From Cytobacillus kochii (GTDB lineage: Bacteria; Bacillota; Bacilli; Bacillales; Cytobacillaceae), in NCBI RefSeq assembly GCF_020171845.1, contig NZ_JAIVAM010000010.1, forward strand, positions 1 through 64,000: a stretch of 64,000 bases of DNA, in the 5' to 3' direction. Within the stretch, counting starts at the first letter, position 1. The number at the start of each line of letters is the position of its first letter. The notes beneath the pieces are model-generated. The model searched no databases, was not told where the DNA came from, and saw only the letters and a program-made list of their open reading frames with translations. The translations under genes and the position numbers were made by a program. Positions 16,380 to 30,118 of this stretch are shown one piece after another.

Positions 16380-17141
16380 TTGAAGAAAATAATATGGTTA
16401 GTAATTACAAGTTCATTGTTTTTAGCAGGCTGTCAAGCAAACGGTGGTACAGACACAGGTTTTTTCCATCATTATTTTGTGCAGCCATTGATCTCTATCA
16501 TCGACTTTTTTGCAGGCATATTCCACGGAAATTATGGTTGGAGTATTGTGCTAGTGACTTTATTATTAAGGTTGATCTTGCTACCTTTAACCGTTAAACA
16601 AGTAAAAAGCTCTCAATCGATGAAGGTCAAAATGGAAGCGTTACAACCTGAAATGAAGGCTATACAAGAGCAAATTAACAAAACAAAAGATGAAGCTAAG
16701 AAGCAAAAATTACAACAAGAGCTTATTGGTTTATATGCGAAACATGGGGTCAACCCAATGAATATGGGATGTTTGCCCTTGCTGATACAAATGCCGATTT
16801 TGATGGCTATTTATTATGCTATTAGAACATCTCCTGAAATCGCTACCCATGGCTTTTTATGGTTTAGCTTAGGACACGCCAATATTCCAATGGCTATTAT
16901 CGCTGGTGTCATTTATTATTTGCAATTCAGAGTTTCCCTTATGCAATTACCAAAGGATCAACAACAAGGACCAATGAAAATCATGGGATACCTTTCACCG
17001 GCAATGATCTTGTTTATTTCCCTATCTGCACCAGCTGCACTGCCTTTATATTGGTCAGTGAGTGGATTATTCCTTATTATCCAGACATATGTCATCCAGA
17101 AAAAATATAAGAAATCACCCGTCGTACAACCTAGTCTTTAA
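16380..17141 (+). CDS. yidC: YidC/Oxa1-family membrane protein insertase
   Basis: 253 aa with a lipoprotein signal ending LAGC (Cys18), then TM1 with the catalytic Arg (LLLRLILLPLTVKQVK), a coiled cytoplasmic loop (EMKAIQEQINKTKDEAKKQK), MGCLPLLIQMPILMAIYYAI and two further helices. This is the SpoIIIJ/YqjG layout. It inserts membrane proteins alone or with SecYEG. The TTG start follows GAGGAGG at 8 nt. Coupled to the upstream arrest-peptide candidate; the regulated position suggests the YidC2 (YqjG) paralogue. Confidence 0.9.
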   Translation: MKKIIWLVITSSLFLAGCQANGGTDTGFFHHYFVQPLISIIDFFAGIFHGNYGWSIVLVTLLLRLILLPLTVKQVKSSQSMKVKMEALQPEMKAIQEQINKTKDEAKKQKLQQELIGLYAKHGVNPMNMGCLPLLIQMPILMAIYYAIRTSPEIATHGFLWFSLGHANIPMAIIAGVIYYLQFRVSLMQLPKDQQQGPMKIMGYLSPAMILFISLSAPAALPLYWSVSGLFLIIQTYVIQKKYKKSPVVQPSL

Positions 17142-17154
17142 TAATCGGTTAAAA

Positions 17155-17190
17155 AAAGTCCAATGATTAAATTAATCATTGGACTTTACT
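17155..17190. terminator. Bidirectional terminator
   Basis: AAAGTCCAATGATTAA pairs with TTAATCATTGGACTTT, a nearly loopless 16-bp inverted repeat between convergent genes. Confidence 0.85.
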
Positions 17191-17208
17191 ATCTGCTGAG
17201 GAAAAAAT

Positions 17209-17748
17209 TTAATCTTTGCCTTTTAACTCACCACTTATCGCATTTATAATATAATCGATATCTTCACTACCATCTCTGACTTCGATTTCATACTGCTCTG
17301 TTCCATTCTCTACTTCTAATGTCCAACCACCGATTTCATTACTCGTTTCTGATTGAACAATTTTCATCGCTTCTGAAGGTGAGATAATCTCATTTAATGA
17401 AATACCTTGTTCTTCGTCCCCTTTTTCAATGGCCTCTTCACTTTTATCTAAAATATCTCCAGTTTGTGCATCAATCACAAGCTCATACTCTTTTTCATTA
17501 GAAGTTCCAGCCACATCATATTTCCATTGATCCATATCACTATCTAATTCGACTTTTGTGATATAATCCACTTCGAATTCTCGCAGAAAGATATCTACGG
17601 CATTTTGGAGACTCACTTCAATTTCTTCTTCAGCTAGATTAGGTTTATCCATGTTTGCACTCTTAGAATCGCCCTCACCATCACCATCGCCACATGCAGT
17701 CAAACAAAAAATCGTCATTATCGATAATATAAGTAAAAATCTCTTCAT
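17209..17748 (-). CDS. PepSY-domain lipoprotein
   Basis: 179 aa. Signal peptide ends LTAC (Cys19), followed by an acidic linker (GDGDGEGD). Two PepSY-type repeats follow: about 50-105 (ending YELVIDAQTGDILD) and 115-178 (ending YIINAISGELKG). PepSY domains are often peptidase-inhibitory or metal/peptide-binding modules on the cell surface. Monocistronic, convergent with yidC. Confidence 0.85.
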   Translation of the reverse strand: MKRFLLILSIMTIFCLTACGDGDGEGDSKSANMDKPNLAEEEIEVSLQNAVDIFLREFEVDYITKVELDSDMDQWKYDVAGTSNEKEYELVIDAQTGDILDKSEEAIEKGDEEQGISLNEIISPSEAMKIVQSETSNEIGGWTLEVENGTEQYEIEVRDGSEDIDYIINAISGELKGKD

Positions 17749-17939
17749 CTTTAATCGTTCTCCTTTAACTATTATGTACTTATGTTTTATATTCCCTCTT
17801 CTTTCAAATAAAAAACAAGTATTAGGTTGTATTTACTTAAAGTTAACCTTTAAGAGTAGGTGAATCAAGTTATTTGTTAAGTTCACTGCTAACGAAAGAA
17901 GATAAGATAATGGGATTTACAACAGATTTACGATTAGAT

Positions 17940-18440
17940 TATTACTGGGGAGATATCTCGTATAATCGCTGCAGTTCTCCTATGTTTGCTCAAAAGGTGC
18001 AGAAGTAATCGTAACAGATATAAATGATCAAGCAAGAGAAGAAAATGCTTTAAAAAATTAAATGTTGTAAATGAGGGAGAGAAGTTTAAGCAAATGAATC
18101 AGACTTAACAGCATTCAATCCTTGTATAAAAGAGTTTCTGAGGATAAAACAAATGATGAATAAAAAAAGTCCATGTTGATTAGATGGGACATTCTTAAAA
18201 GTTCAAGCAATAAAGGAGACACAATCGACTGGCTTTACTTCATATTGCTAAAGAGTAGAATATTCGTATGAATAGAGCCCTGCCTGATTCCATTGCGATG
18301 AACTGGCAACAGACAATTTTAAAAAGATAAACTAATTGCCAAAAAACCGTTAGTCGATGAGGTTATGCTGATGTACCTAGCTGCTAATGAGCCGACTCTT
18401 ACTACGGGTTGTGTACTAGTTAATAAATGGTCTTTATTCG
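17940..18440 (+). pseudogene. SDR oxidoreductase, decayed
   Basis: Pieces of a short-chain dehydrogenase appear in order across frames: AKGAEVIVTDINDQAREE (Rossmann beta2, around 17995-18045), HIAKE then NIRMNRALPDSIAMNW (near 18240-18300, like the family's NIRVN..PG segment), and DEVMLMYLAANEPTLTTGC (near 18356-18412, the C-terminal substrate-lid signature). Stops and deletions lie between them. It occupies most of the 770-bp interval; nothing else is seen there. Confidence 0.65.
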
Positions 18441-18518
18441 GAAGAAGTACCGATAAATGTATATCTTTCATTTTTATCTCCTTAAGTACAAACCCACTTC
18501 CTTCACCACATACATATA

Positions 18519-19121
18519 ATGAAGCGAGTATGGGAGGGATTAGGCCTGAATAGTCAACTAAAGGAGATTTTTGGCTCTGTATTGTCAACTATCGGTACAA
18601 TTGAAGCAGCTTTAGGAAGTACGCCTCAAATCCCTATCAATCAACAGCTAAAAATTGATTTGCGTTTGCAAGGGAATATACTTCAAGCTACAGGCGAAGC
18701 ACTTTCCGCTGATGGTCAAGGAACCTATTCGCTTGAGCTTATTGGTGATGAAGTCCAAGCTGTCGGCAATTCTCTCGTTGTCACAGGCATCCTTTTTGAC
18801 CCGAATAAAGATTTGAACCAAAGAATAATCATTACTGGTAATTGGCTCCAAGCTTTAGGAAGTTTTGTTGCATTAAGTGATGAGTTTTTTGATTTAACAC
18901 CCTCGGGTAGATCTTTAAATATAGTTGGTGGCTTCCTTCAAGGAATTGGCAATAGTATGCAAGCAAAAGGAGGGATAGAAACATTAAGAGACAAGAGTAG
19001 TGAGAGCGGTGAAGCATTGGGGTTTTATGGTAGTTGGATTCAGGCGATCGGGTCTGTTTTATCACTTATTGGCCAAATGAAAGAAGAGCTTCAAGAAATT
19101 GCACTTCATATTAATGAGTAA
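18519..19121 (+). CDS. Hypothetical repeat protein with G-N-x-L-Q-A-x-G motifs
   Basis: 200 aa carrying several degenerate ~25-35-residue repeats: RLQGNILQATGEAL, LIGDEVQAVGNSL, ITGNWLQALGSFV, IVGGFLQGIGNSM, FYGSWIQAIGSVL. Such proteins are common in Bacillaceae (DUF6944-like, name from memory); function unknown. No membrane segment or signal peptide. No good ribosome site lies before ATG 18519, while GGGAGGG lies inside the frame 7 nt before a CTG codon (18546), so the true start may be further in. Confidence 0.65.
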   Translation: MKRVWEGLGLNSQLKEIFGSVLSTIGTIEAALGSTPQIPINQQLKIDLRLQGNILQATGEALSADGQGTYSLELIGDEVQAVGNSLVVTGILFDPNKDLNQRIIITGNWLQALGSFVALSDEFFDLTPSGRSLNIVGGFLQGIGNSMQAKGGIETLRDKSSESGEALGFYGSWIQAIGSVLSLIGQMKEELQEIALHINE

Positions 19122-19198
19122 GTTTATAAGCTTCGTACAAGTAATCATGTTTACCTCTTTTTTTACATATACCTTTAAAGAAAGGATGTGTAAATTTT

Positions 19199-19324
19199 AT
19201 GAGTGAATTTGTGCTTTGCAATAAATGTCAAGAGCTTGTTTATTATCATGAAATACAAATTGTAAAAAGAAAGATCATTTGTATGACTTGTTTAACTAAA
19301 AGAGTTGTTCACAAATCAAAATAA
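19199..19324 (+). CDS. Small CxxC-CxxC zinc protein, 41 aa
   Basis: ATG 19199 follows AAAGGATGTG. Two knuckles, CNKC (7-10) and CMTC (28-31), suggest one structural zinc, as in Gin/CsfB-type proteins, but I cannot assign it to that family. It converges on a second zinc-knuckle gene at 19376-19519, with one terminator hairpin between. Confidence 0.6.
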   Translation: MSEFVLCNKCQELVYYHEIQIVKRKIICMTCLTKRVVHKSK

Positions 19325-19372
19325 GCGGTGTCCCATATTTGATTATTACAAATATGGGATTCGCTAATTTTT
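19324..19372. terminator. Terminator between two convergent zinc-knuckle genes
   Basis: CCCATATTTG (19332-19341) pairs with CAAATATGGG (19349-19358), with outer AGCG/CGCT pairs and a T-run after. Confidence 0.85.
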
Positions 19373-19375
19373 TTC

Positions 19376-19519
19376 TTAAACCTTAAAACCACGCCTTATT
19401 TTCAGTTTACGAGAATAGCATTGGTCACAAACACCATCATTATCGATATATTCATTCTTGTCTTCTATTACTTTCTCACATTTAGAGCAAATCCACTGTT
19501 GTTGTTTCACTTGTTTCAT
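19376..19519 (-). CDS. Small CxxC-CxxC zinc protein, 47 aa
   Basis: ATG 19519 follows AAAGGAG by 9 nt. The product has CSKC (12-15) and CDQC (33-36) knuckles in a charged background, ending in a basic tail (SRKLKIRRGFKV). It resembles small zinc-ribbon regulators. No family recognised. Confidence 0.6.
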   Translation of the reverse strand: MKQVKQQQWICSKCEKVIEDKNEYIDNDGVCDQCYSRKLKIRRGFKV

Positions 19520-19660
19520 TACTCTCAACTCCTTTTCACCTATCATTCGACAAATCTAGGTAAGTTCCTTTTCGTTTTTATATTTTTCGGAAAATAAATG
19601 TATCTTTCTTTGAAAAATAACAGAAGCTAATCCTATCACTCTTCTTAGGAGGGTTTTTTA

Positions 19661-19945
19661 ATGGTATTTTTCATTGTATTGATGATTATAATGATTCCCC
19701 TTTTAATGGTTTTTGCTAATAAATATTGGGCACCCACACATATTGTGCTCATTTCTTTTGCTACCATTTCCCTCATCGTTTTTGAAAGTATAACAGCTAC
19801 AACAGTTTATGAAATCATTAGCGAAAACTTAGTATTTATGACAACCGTCCATGTCGTCTTTCTTAACCCTTTATTTTTAATAACAGGGGGATATCTCGGG
19901 GTTTTCTTACTTTATTTACTATTTTTAAGACTTGCAATGAAATAA
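19661..19945 (+). CDS. Three-helix membrane protein, unknown function
   Basis: 94 aa with hydrophobic segments at about 2-20, 26-45 and 58-92; ATG follows AGGAGGG. No family recognised. It precedes the glycosyltransferase gene by 71 nt. Confidence 0.55.
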   Translation: MVFFIVLMIIMIPLLMVFANKYWAPTHIVLISFATISLIVFESITATTVYEIISENLVFMTTVHVVFLNPLFLITGGYLGVFLLYLLFLRLAMK

Positions 19946-20016
19946 CTAATTAGGTTTGAACCCATCTCTTTCACCATTCATATAGTATAAGGATTCTTTA
20001 TTTGGTGGTGAACGGG

Positions 20017-21102
20017 ATGATAACAATTAGCCTTTGTATGATTGTAAGAAATGAAGAGGAAGTACTTGCTGAATGCTTAAAAAGTGTGTCTGATTTATGT
20101 GATGAAATTATAATTGTAGACACGGGCTCAACAGATAAAACAGAGAAAATCGCTAAAGGATTTACTGAACATCTTTTTCACTATAAATGGACAGATGATT
20201 TTGCCGCAGCAAGGAATTATGCTTTTGAGCAAGCCACACAAGATTATATTCTCTGGTTAGATGCAGACGATATACTTTTACCAGATGACAGACAAAAAAT
20301 GAAAGACTTAAAAGGAGCGTTATCTTTTGACGTAGATGCTGTCGCGATGCTCTACCATTTAGCCTTTGATGAGGAAAATAAACCAACCTTTAGTTCTCGT
20401 AGACATCGGTTAGTTAAAAGAGACCGACATTTCAAGTGGCATGGGCCTGTCCATGAATATTTGGAAGTCGGGGGCCATATTATTGAGTCAGATATTGCCA
20501 TTAAGCATAATAAAAGTAGGAAACAAACTCATCATGAACAAAGTGATCGCAATATTAAAATATACGAGAAAAGGTTAGAAAAGGGTGAGGAGTTTTCACC
20601 AAGGGATTTGTTTTATTTTGCAAATGAACTAAAAGACCATGCTAGATTCGAAAATGCAATTGCCTATTATGCACAATTTTTACAAAGTAAAAAGGGATGG
20701 GTCGAGGATGAAATTAGGGCATGCTTATCTATAGCTGAATGTTATAAACATTTAAATATAGAAGAAAGTGAGCTTGATGCACTCATTTTAACCATGAAGT
20801 TTGATACACCTAGACCCGAAGCCGCTTGTAAAATTGGTGATATTTATAAAGAAAAAAATGACTTCAATAAGGCCATTTTTTGGTATCAATTAGCAACTAC
20901 GCTCGAGGAACCGACTCATTTTAATTTTAAAGATGAATCTTATACTACCTGGTACCCACATATTCAACTATGTTATTGTTACTGGCAAAATGGTAATGAA
21001 AATCAATCATATTTCCATCACTGTAAAGCAAAAGAGTACCGACCCAATGATCCAAGAGTCAATCATAACGAGCTTTTTTTCAAAGAGAATTACATCAAAT
21101 AA
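20017..21102 (+). CDS. GT2 glycosyltransferase with TPR-like C-terminus
   Basis: 361 aa. GT-A fold with ISLCMIVRNEEEVL, IIVDTGSTDKT (nucleotide binding) and LWLDADDI (metal-binding D-x-D). The C-terminal ~150 residues are TPR-like (FYFANELKDHARFENAIAYY, CLSIAECYKHL, KIGDIYKEKNDFNKAIFWYQ). This matches the SunS/TPR glycosyltransferase group that modify proteins or peptides. The neighbour is a Thr-rich collagen-like protein, so it may glycosylate that protein; this is inference from position and BclA biology. ATG 20017 follows GGTGG by 8 nt. Confidence 0.85.
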   Translation: MITISLCMIVRNEEEVLAECLKSVSDLCDEIIIVDTGSTDKTEKIAKGFTEHLFHYKWTDDFAAARNYAFEQATQDYILWLDADDILLPDDRQKMKDLKGALSFDVDAVAMLYHLAFDEENKPTFSSRRHRLVKRDRHFKWHGPVHEYLEVGGHIIESDIAIKHNKSRKQTHHEQSDRNIKIYEKRLEKGEEFSPRDLFYFANELKDHARFENAIAYYAQFLQSKKGWVEDEIRACLSIAECYKHLNIEESELDALILTMKFDTPRPEAACKIGDIYKEKNDFNKAIFWYQLATTLEEPTHFNFKDESYTTWYPHIQLCYCYWQNGNENQSYFHHCKAKEYRPNDPRVNHNELFFKENYIK

Positions 21103-21137
21103 GCAATGTGAGGATAATAATTCCCACATTGCTCTTT

Positions 21138-21139
<2 letters not shown>
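21102..21139 (+). terminator. Intrinsic terminator
   Basis: AGCAATGTG (21102-21110) pairs with CACATTGCT (21125-21133), then CTTTTT. It lies between the glycosyltransferase and the convergent collagen-like gene. Confidence 0.8.
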
Positions 21140-26627
<5,488 letters not shown>

Positions 26628-26778
26628 CTATTTATTTTATATACGTTTCATATTCAACTACCTATATGCTATTCCCATCGAAGTATTCTGTTTGTGTATT
26701 CGCCTGTAAATAGACAATTGTAACAAAATAAACGAAATAAAAAAGCTTTAATTGAAGAGAAGAAATGGACACTACAAT

Positions 26779-27192
26779 TCACCACTTATACCTTTTCTTA
26801 ACAATATAATAAATAATGAAAATACCGATAAAGTTCTTAAAAATATCAACAAAAGAGAAAGAACGATAAGGAACATATAATTGATGAATTTCATCAATCA
26901 GACTATAAAGTAAGGACAAAATGAAACAAACAATCATTTTCTCTTTTGTAAACTCCCCATTTGGATTGGCCTTAAAGGTAAAGATAAGGAAAATAAATAA
27001 AATGCCAAACTCGATAAGATGCAATAATTCAAAAACAGTGCCGAGAATTACTAATATAGGAAAATCTAGTCTATAAGCATATATTTCAATTAATTGGGGG
27101 TTAAAATATTCAGATTGAAGCCAAATGAAAACCATATAACCAATCGTCATGAGCATCCAACTAACCTGTTTTCCGTATCTCCAAAGTACCAA
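26779..27192 (-). CDS. VanZ-family membrane protein
   Basis: 137 aa with four membrane segments and the VanZ signature DEIHQLYVPYRSFSFVDIFKNFIG near the end. VanZ proteins occur in glycopeptide-resistance and cell-envelope loci; function here unknown. TTG 27192 follows AGGGGG by 7 nt and lies 4 nt after the stop of the upstream GNAT-like gene, so the two are co-transcribed. Confidence 0.8.
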   Translation of the reverse strand: MVLWRYGKQVSWMLMTIGYMVFIWLQSEYFNPQLIEIYAYRLDFPILVILGTVFELLHLIEFGILFIFLIFTFKANPNGEFTKEKMIVCFILSLLYSLIDEIHQLYVPYRSFSFVDIFKNFIGIFIIYYIVKKRYKW

Positions 27193-27196
27193 TGAT

Positions 27197-27817
27197 TTAC
27201 CCCCTAAGAATACGCACAGCTTTATTTTTCAATCGGTTTAATCCTGTTCTGAAGAAATATTTCCACAACAATAATTTATTTCTACGCAAGAGAAGTGACT
27301 GTAAGATTGTATCATCCTTCATTATTTGTTCTATCTGTATTACAACTGGAATAAGTGATGCTTCTGATCTGACAGTTTGTTTATCGACCCGTATTATTCG
27401 TCGACCAACAGACATTTTTAAAAGTCGATATAACTTTTTTTCTAATATAGCTATATAATATTTCGGCTGATGAAGAAGGGCATGATCATAAATGATTTCA
27501 AAAAAATGAAAGAAATACCCTTGTCTATGATAATCTTTATGTAAGCAAAGTTTATCTATCTCCCATACCCGTTCCTGTTGTTGAAAAATAGATGGGATTT
27601 TAGAAAAGCGAAAATACCTTTCTACTTGCGCTTCTTCATGATAAGGAATAAATTCAATCGTACCGATAATGGTCGGGTCCTTTTTAGATAACAATAGTTG
27701 ATACCTCTCGCCTGTTTGTGCATAAGGGTCTTTATGCCAACCATTCCTCTCACAAAAATATTCCCATGTAGCAGCAAAAGCCTCTTGTTCCTTCTGACTA
27801 GTTACTTTTTTAAACAT
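27197..27817 (-). CDS. GNAT-fold acyltransferase (N-acyl amino acid synthase-like)
   Basis: 206 aa. The central part has VWEIDKLCLHKDYHRQGYFF, the acyl-CoA-binding strand and loop of GNAT enzymes, and an N-terminal substrate strand TIIGTIEFIPY, resembling long-chain N-acyl amino acid synthases (FeeM-like) and autoinducer-synthase-type acyltransferases. Substrate unknown. ATG 27817 follows AGGTGGTG. It is first in a two-gene unit with the VanZ protein and lies after the terminator of the ABC-lasso operon. Confidence 0.65.
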   Translation of the reverse strand: MFKKVTSQKEQEAFAATWEYFCERNGWHKDPYAQTGERYQLLLSKKDPTIIGTIEFIPYHEEAQVERYFRFSKIPSIFQQQERVWEIDKLCLHKDYHRQGYFFHFFEIIYDHALLHQPKYYIAILEKKLYRLLKMSVGRRIIRVDKQTVRSEASLIPVVIQIEQIMKDDTILQSLLLRRNKLLLWKYFFRTGLNRLKNKAVRILRG

Positions 27818-27881
27818 ATACTCACCACCTAAATAAAAAACGCAGAGCGCCCTGAAATAAACAACTTAATCTCTTTTCTAG

Positions 27882-27914
27882 TAAAAAATCCTTATGTACA
27901 AAAGTACATAAGGA
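27882..27914 (-). terminator. Terminator of the ABC exporter-lasso precursor operon
   Basis: On the minus strand TCCTTATGTAC pairs with GTACATAAGGA around TTTT, then TTTTTT. Confidence 0.9.
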
Positions 27915-27921
27915 CATTTCC

Positions 27922-28056
27922 TCAACTGTAGATATCTGTTTCCGGCTCTGGATCAGCAGGATCCTGGGGATCCTTTCCTCCCCCATGTCCTCCACCTTTC
28001 ATGGTCATTTTTACATCTAGTACTTCCAGTTTTACTTCTCCCCACGGCTTTTTCAT
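27922..28056 (-). CDS. Second lasso-peptide precursor (paeninodin type), atypical core
   Basis: 44 aa. The leader MKKPWGEVKLEVLDVKMTM matches the paeninodin-family leader (KPW..P.LE.LDV..TM). The rest is K, then GGGHGGGKDPQDPADPEPE, then TDIYS. If the core begins at the first Gly (residue 21), D29 is position 9, the usual macrolactam acceptor; the conserved leader Thr would then be at -3 instead of -2. The C-terminal Ser fits the phosphorylation site of family kinases. The gene starts 45 nt after the ABC exporter and is followed by a terminator. No cyclase or protease is adjacent; those lie near 57-61 kb. Confidence 0.7.
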   Translation of the reverse strand: MKKPWGEVKLEVLDVKMTMKGGGHGGGKDPQDPADPEPETDIYS

Positions 28057-28101
28057 AAAATCACGAATCCTTTCTATTTTTTCTTTAGGAAAAGGTAATA
28101 T

Positions 28102-29877
28102 TTACATTGCCTCCACCTGCCTCTGTAATAGTTGACTAAATAACTGGTTCTTATCTTTAGATAATTGAACAAATTCTCCGACTTGAACAACTTTACCTTC
28201 ATCTAACACGATTACTTGATCGGCATCTCTAATGGTGGAGAGGCGGTGAGCAATTACTATGATTGTCATTTTTCCTTTTAATTGTTCAATACTCTCTTGA
28301 ATGTTCTTTTCATTTTCGGTATCTAAACTACTCGTTGCTTCATCAAGTATAAGAATTAAAGGATCTTTTAAAATCACTCTTGCTAAAACAAGCCTTTGTT
28401 TCTCACCACCAGATAACTTTATTCCTCGATCGCCAATGTAAGTGTCTAAAGATTCAGGTAATTTTTTCACAAAATCAGCTGCTGAAGCAAAGGTCAATGC
28501 TTGCCATAGTTCTTGATCTGTCGCATTCGGGCGAAGGAGTAGCAAGTTTTCTCTAATCGTACCGTTAAATAAGAAAGGCTCTTGAGAGACATAACCAATG
28601 CTCTGTCTTAAAAGGGCAAGAGACTGATTGCTAATCTTATGTCCATCAATATACAATGCGCCTTCCTGTGGTTGATTTAAGCCCATCAGTAAATCCACGA
28701 ATGTACTTTTACCCGCACCTGATTTGCCGACAATTGCTGTCATCTTTTTTGATGGGATCGTTACATTAATATCCTTTAAGGCATATTTCTCTTTAACGTA
28801 GCGAAAAGACACCTGTTGATAAGTAATACTGTTCTCTAATTTGAGTTTTTCATCTGATGAAATAAGTTCCTCGCGAGCTTGTTTACATTCACTTTGTAAT
28901 AATTTTACCGCTTTAAAAGATGGGATAGCTGTTGTTATTTGTTCTAAAGAGGATTGAATACCTGCAACTCTCGGCCAAAGGCGAGAAAATATAACAACAA
29001 TTAGTAATAGTGTTGCTGATTGAGCTTGAAATAATTGAATAGATAGATAAACAAAGACCGCGATGAATACAGCTAATGAAATTTTATAATTCAACTGTGA
29101 ACGTAATCTCGTATTCATATAATTCACTTGTTCTTCTTGCATTTGAGCCGTCATTTCACCAGCCCAGCGTAGTTGTGCTTCTTCTAAATGGTTAGATTTA
29201 ATTTCCTTGATTCCCCCTAATTGGTCTGTTATTCCGGCTAGGAATTTTTTACCTAACGTATAATTTTGTTTACCAAAAGCTTGTGTCAGCTTCAAATATT
29301 TCCTGTTCATATAAATGGCCACCATGCCAAGCAAAAGGACAAAGCTTGTAATATACGGAGACAGAATAAACGCCATGCCAATTTGCACGAAAGCGAAAAT
29401 CAGATTCGTACATAATTGTAAAATAGACCTCGTACCACCACTTGTTTTAGCAATCTCGGTTAGCACTGTATGGATTAAATCGGAACTGCTCTTTTTCAGG
29501 AAAAAAGACCAATTACTCAACAATATGTCCTGATAGATACTCATCCGTAAATGTGTCAAAAAACCCATTTGTATGCGCGTATGCTTTATCATCACAGCTT
29601 TTTCAATAAGATGATGAACAGCTACAATGACAACAAAAATCAGTAAGATCAACGGCAGTACTACACTAGATGGTACATGTTCGAATAAGGAAAAAGAGGA
29701 TAAAAAGGAGTTTTCTAAGCCGAAATCGACCATTCCGGTAAAATGAATCAATGGGATTAGTAATAGGATAGCTAATCCATCTAATAGACTGACAATTGTA
29801 ACTGCTATTAAGCTAGCGAATAGTCTCCAGCCAGCGTATTGGTAAACTTGTTTTAAAAAATAGACAATATCCTTCAA
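28102..29877 (-). CDS. ABC exporter (fused permease-ATPase), likely lasso peptide exporter
   Basis: 591 aa from TTG 29877, set by AAGGAGTGG. Residues 1-320 carry six membrane helices. The nucleotide-binding domain has Walker A GKSGAGKST, Q-loop YVSQEPFLF, signature LSGGEKQR, Walker B LILILDEATSSLD and H-switch IAHRLST. Paeninodin-type clusters carry such a half-transporter (PadeD type). Here it is separated from the biosynthetic genes by the eps operon but adjoins a precursor gene. Its promoter overlaps a SinR-box-like palindrome. Confidence 0.85.
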   Translation of the reverse strand: MKDIVYFLKQVYQYAGWRLFASLIAVTIVSLLDGLAILLLIPLIHFTGMVDFGLENSFLSSFSLFEHVPSSVVLPLILLIFVVIVAVHHLIEKAVMIKHTRIQMGFLTHLRMSIYQDILLSNWSFFLKKSSSDLIHTVLTEIAKTSGGTRSILQLCTNLIFAFVQIGMAFILSPYITSFVLLLGMVAIYMNRKYLKLTQAFGKQNYTLGKKFLAGITDQLGGIKEIKSNHLEEAQLRWAGEMTAQMQEEQVNYMNTRLRSQLNYKISLAVFIAVFVYLSIQLFQAQSATLLLIVVIFSRLWPRVAGIQSSLEQITTAIPSFKAVKLLQSECKQAREELISSDEKLKLENSITYQQVSFRYVKEKYALKDINVTIPSKKMTAIVGKSGAGKSTFVDLLMGLNQPQEGALYIDGHKISNQSLALLRQSIGYVSQEPFLFNGTIRENLLLLRPNATDQELWQALTFASAADFVKKLPESLDTYIGDRGIKLSGGEKQRLVLARVILKDPLILILDEATSSLDTENEKNIQESIEQLKGKMTIIVIAHRLSTIRDADQVIVLDEGKVVQVGEFVQLSKDKNQLFSQLLQRQVEAM

Positions 29878-29912
29878 GTAACCACTCCTTATTCCTAAAA
29901 AAGAACATTTAT

Positions 29913-29928
29913 ATTCTATATAACGAAC
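29913..29928. promoter_or_regulatory. SinR-box-like operator, ABC exporter promoter
   Basis: ATTCTATATAACGAAC, one base different from the site at 55044-55059 and a variant of the perfect palindromes at 56529 and 61701. It falls just past the expected start site of the minus-strand promoter. Extra half-sites AAAGAAC (29900-29906) and AACGAAC (29983-29989) lie on either side. It is also upstream of the divergent beta-helix gene. Confidence 0.55.
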
Positions 29929-29939
29929 TATCATTATCA

Positions 29940-29968
29940 ATTTACCATGATTCACCACTAGACGTCAA
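29940..29968 (-). promoter_or_regulatory. Promoter of ABC exporter-lasso precursor operon
   Basis: -35 TTGACG (29963-29968) and -10 GTAAAT or TAAATT (29939-29945) with 17-18 nt between. The start site would be near 29933, next to the operator. Confidence 0.5.
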
Positions 29969-30118
29969 TAAAAATTAGGTTAAACGAACTATATTTAATT
30001 ACTTTCATAATGGTTGACACTGATTTTCTCATCTAAAGTACTATTAAACATAAATATATAGTAAAAAAGCGACAGTACGCGCATAAGATAACCTATCTAG
30101 AAAAGGAGGCGAGAAAAA

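Noticed and set aside
18319..18588. Minus-strand ORF of 89 codons
   Set aside because: It lies over the SDR pseudogene and the start of the next gene, with no ribosome site; the plus-strand pieces match the SDR family in order.
27192..27458. Plus-strand ORF opposite the GNAT-like gene
   Set aside because: Antisense shadow; the minus-strand gene has a good start site and a recognisable fold.
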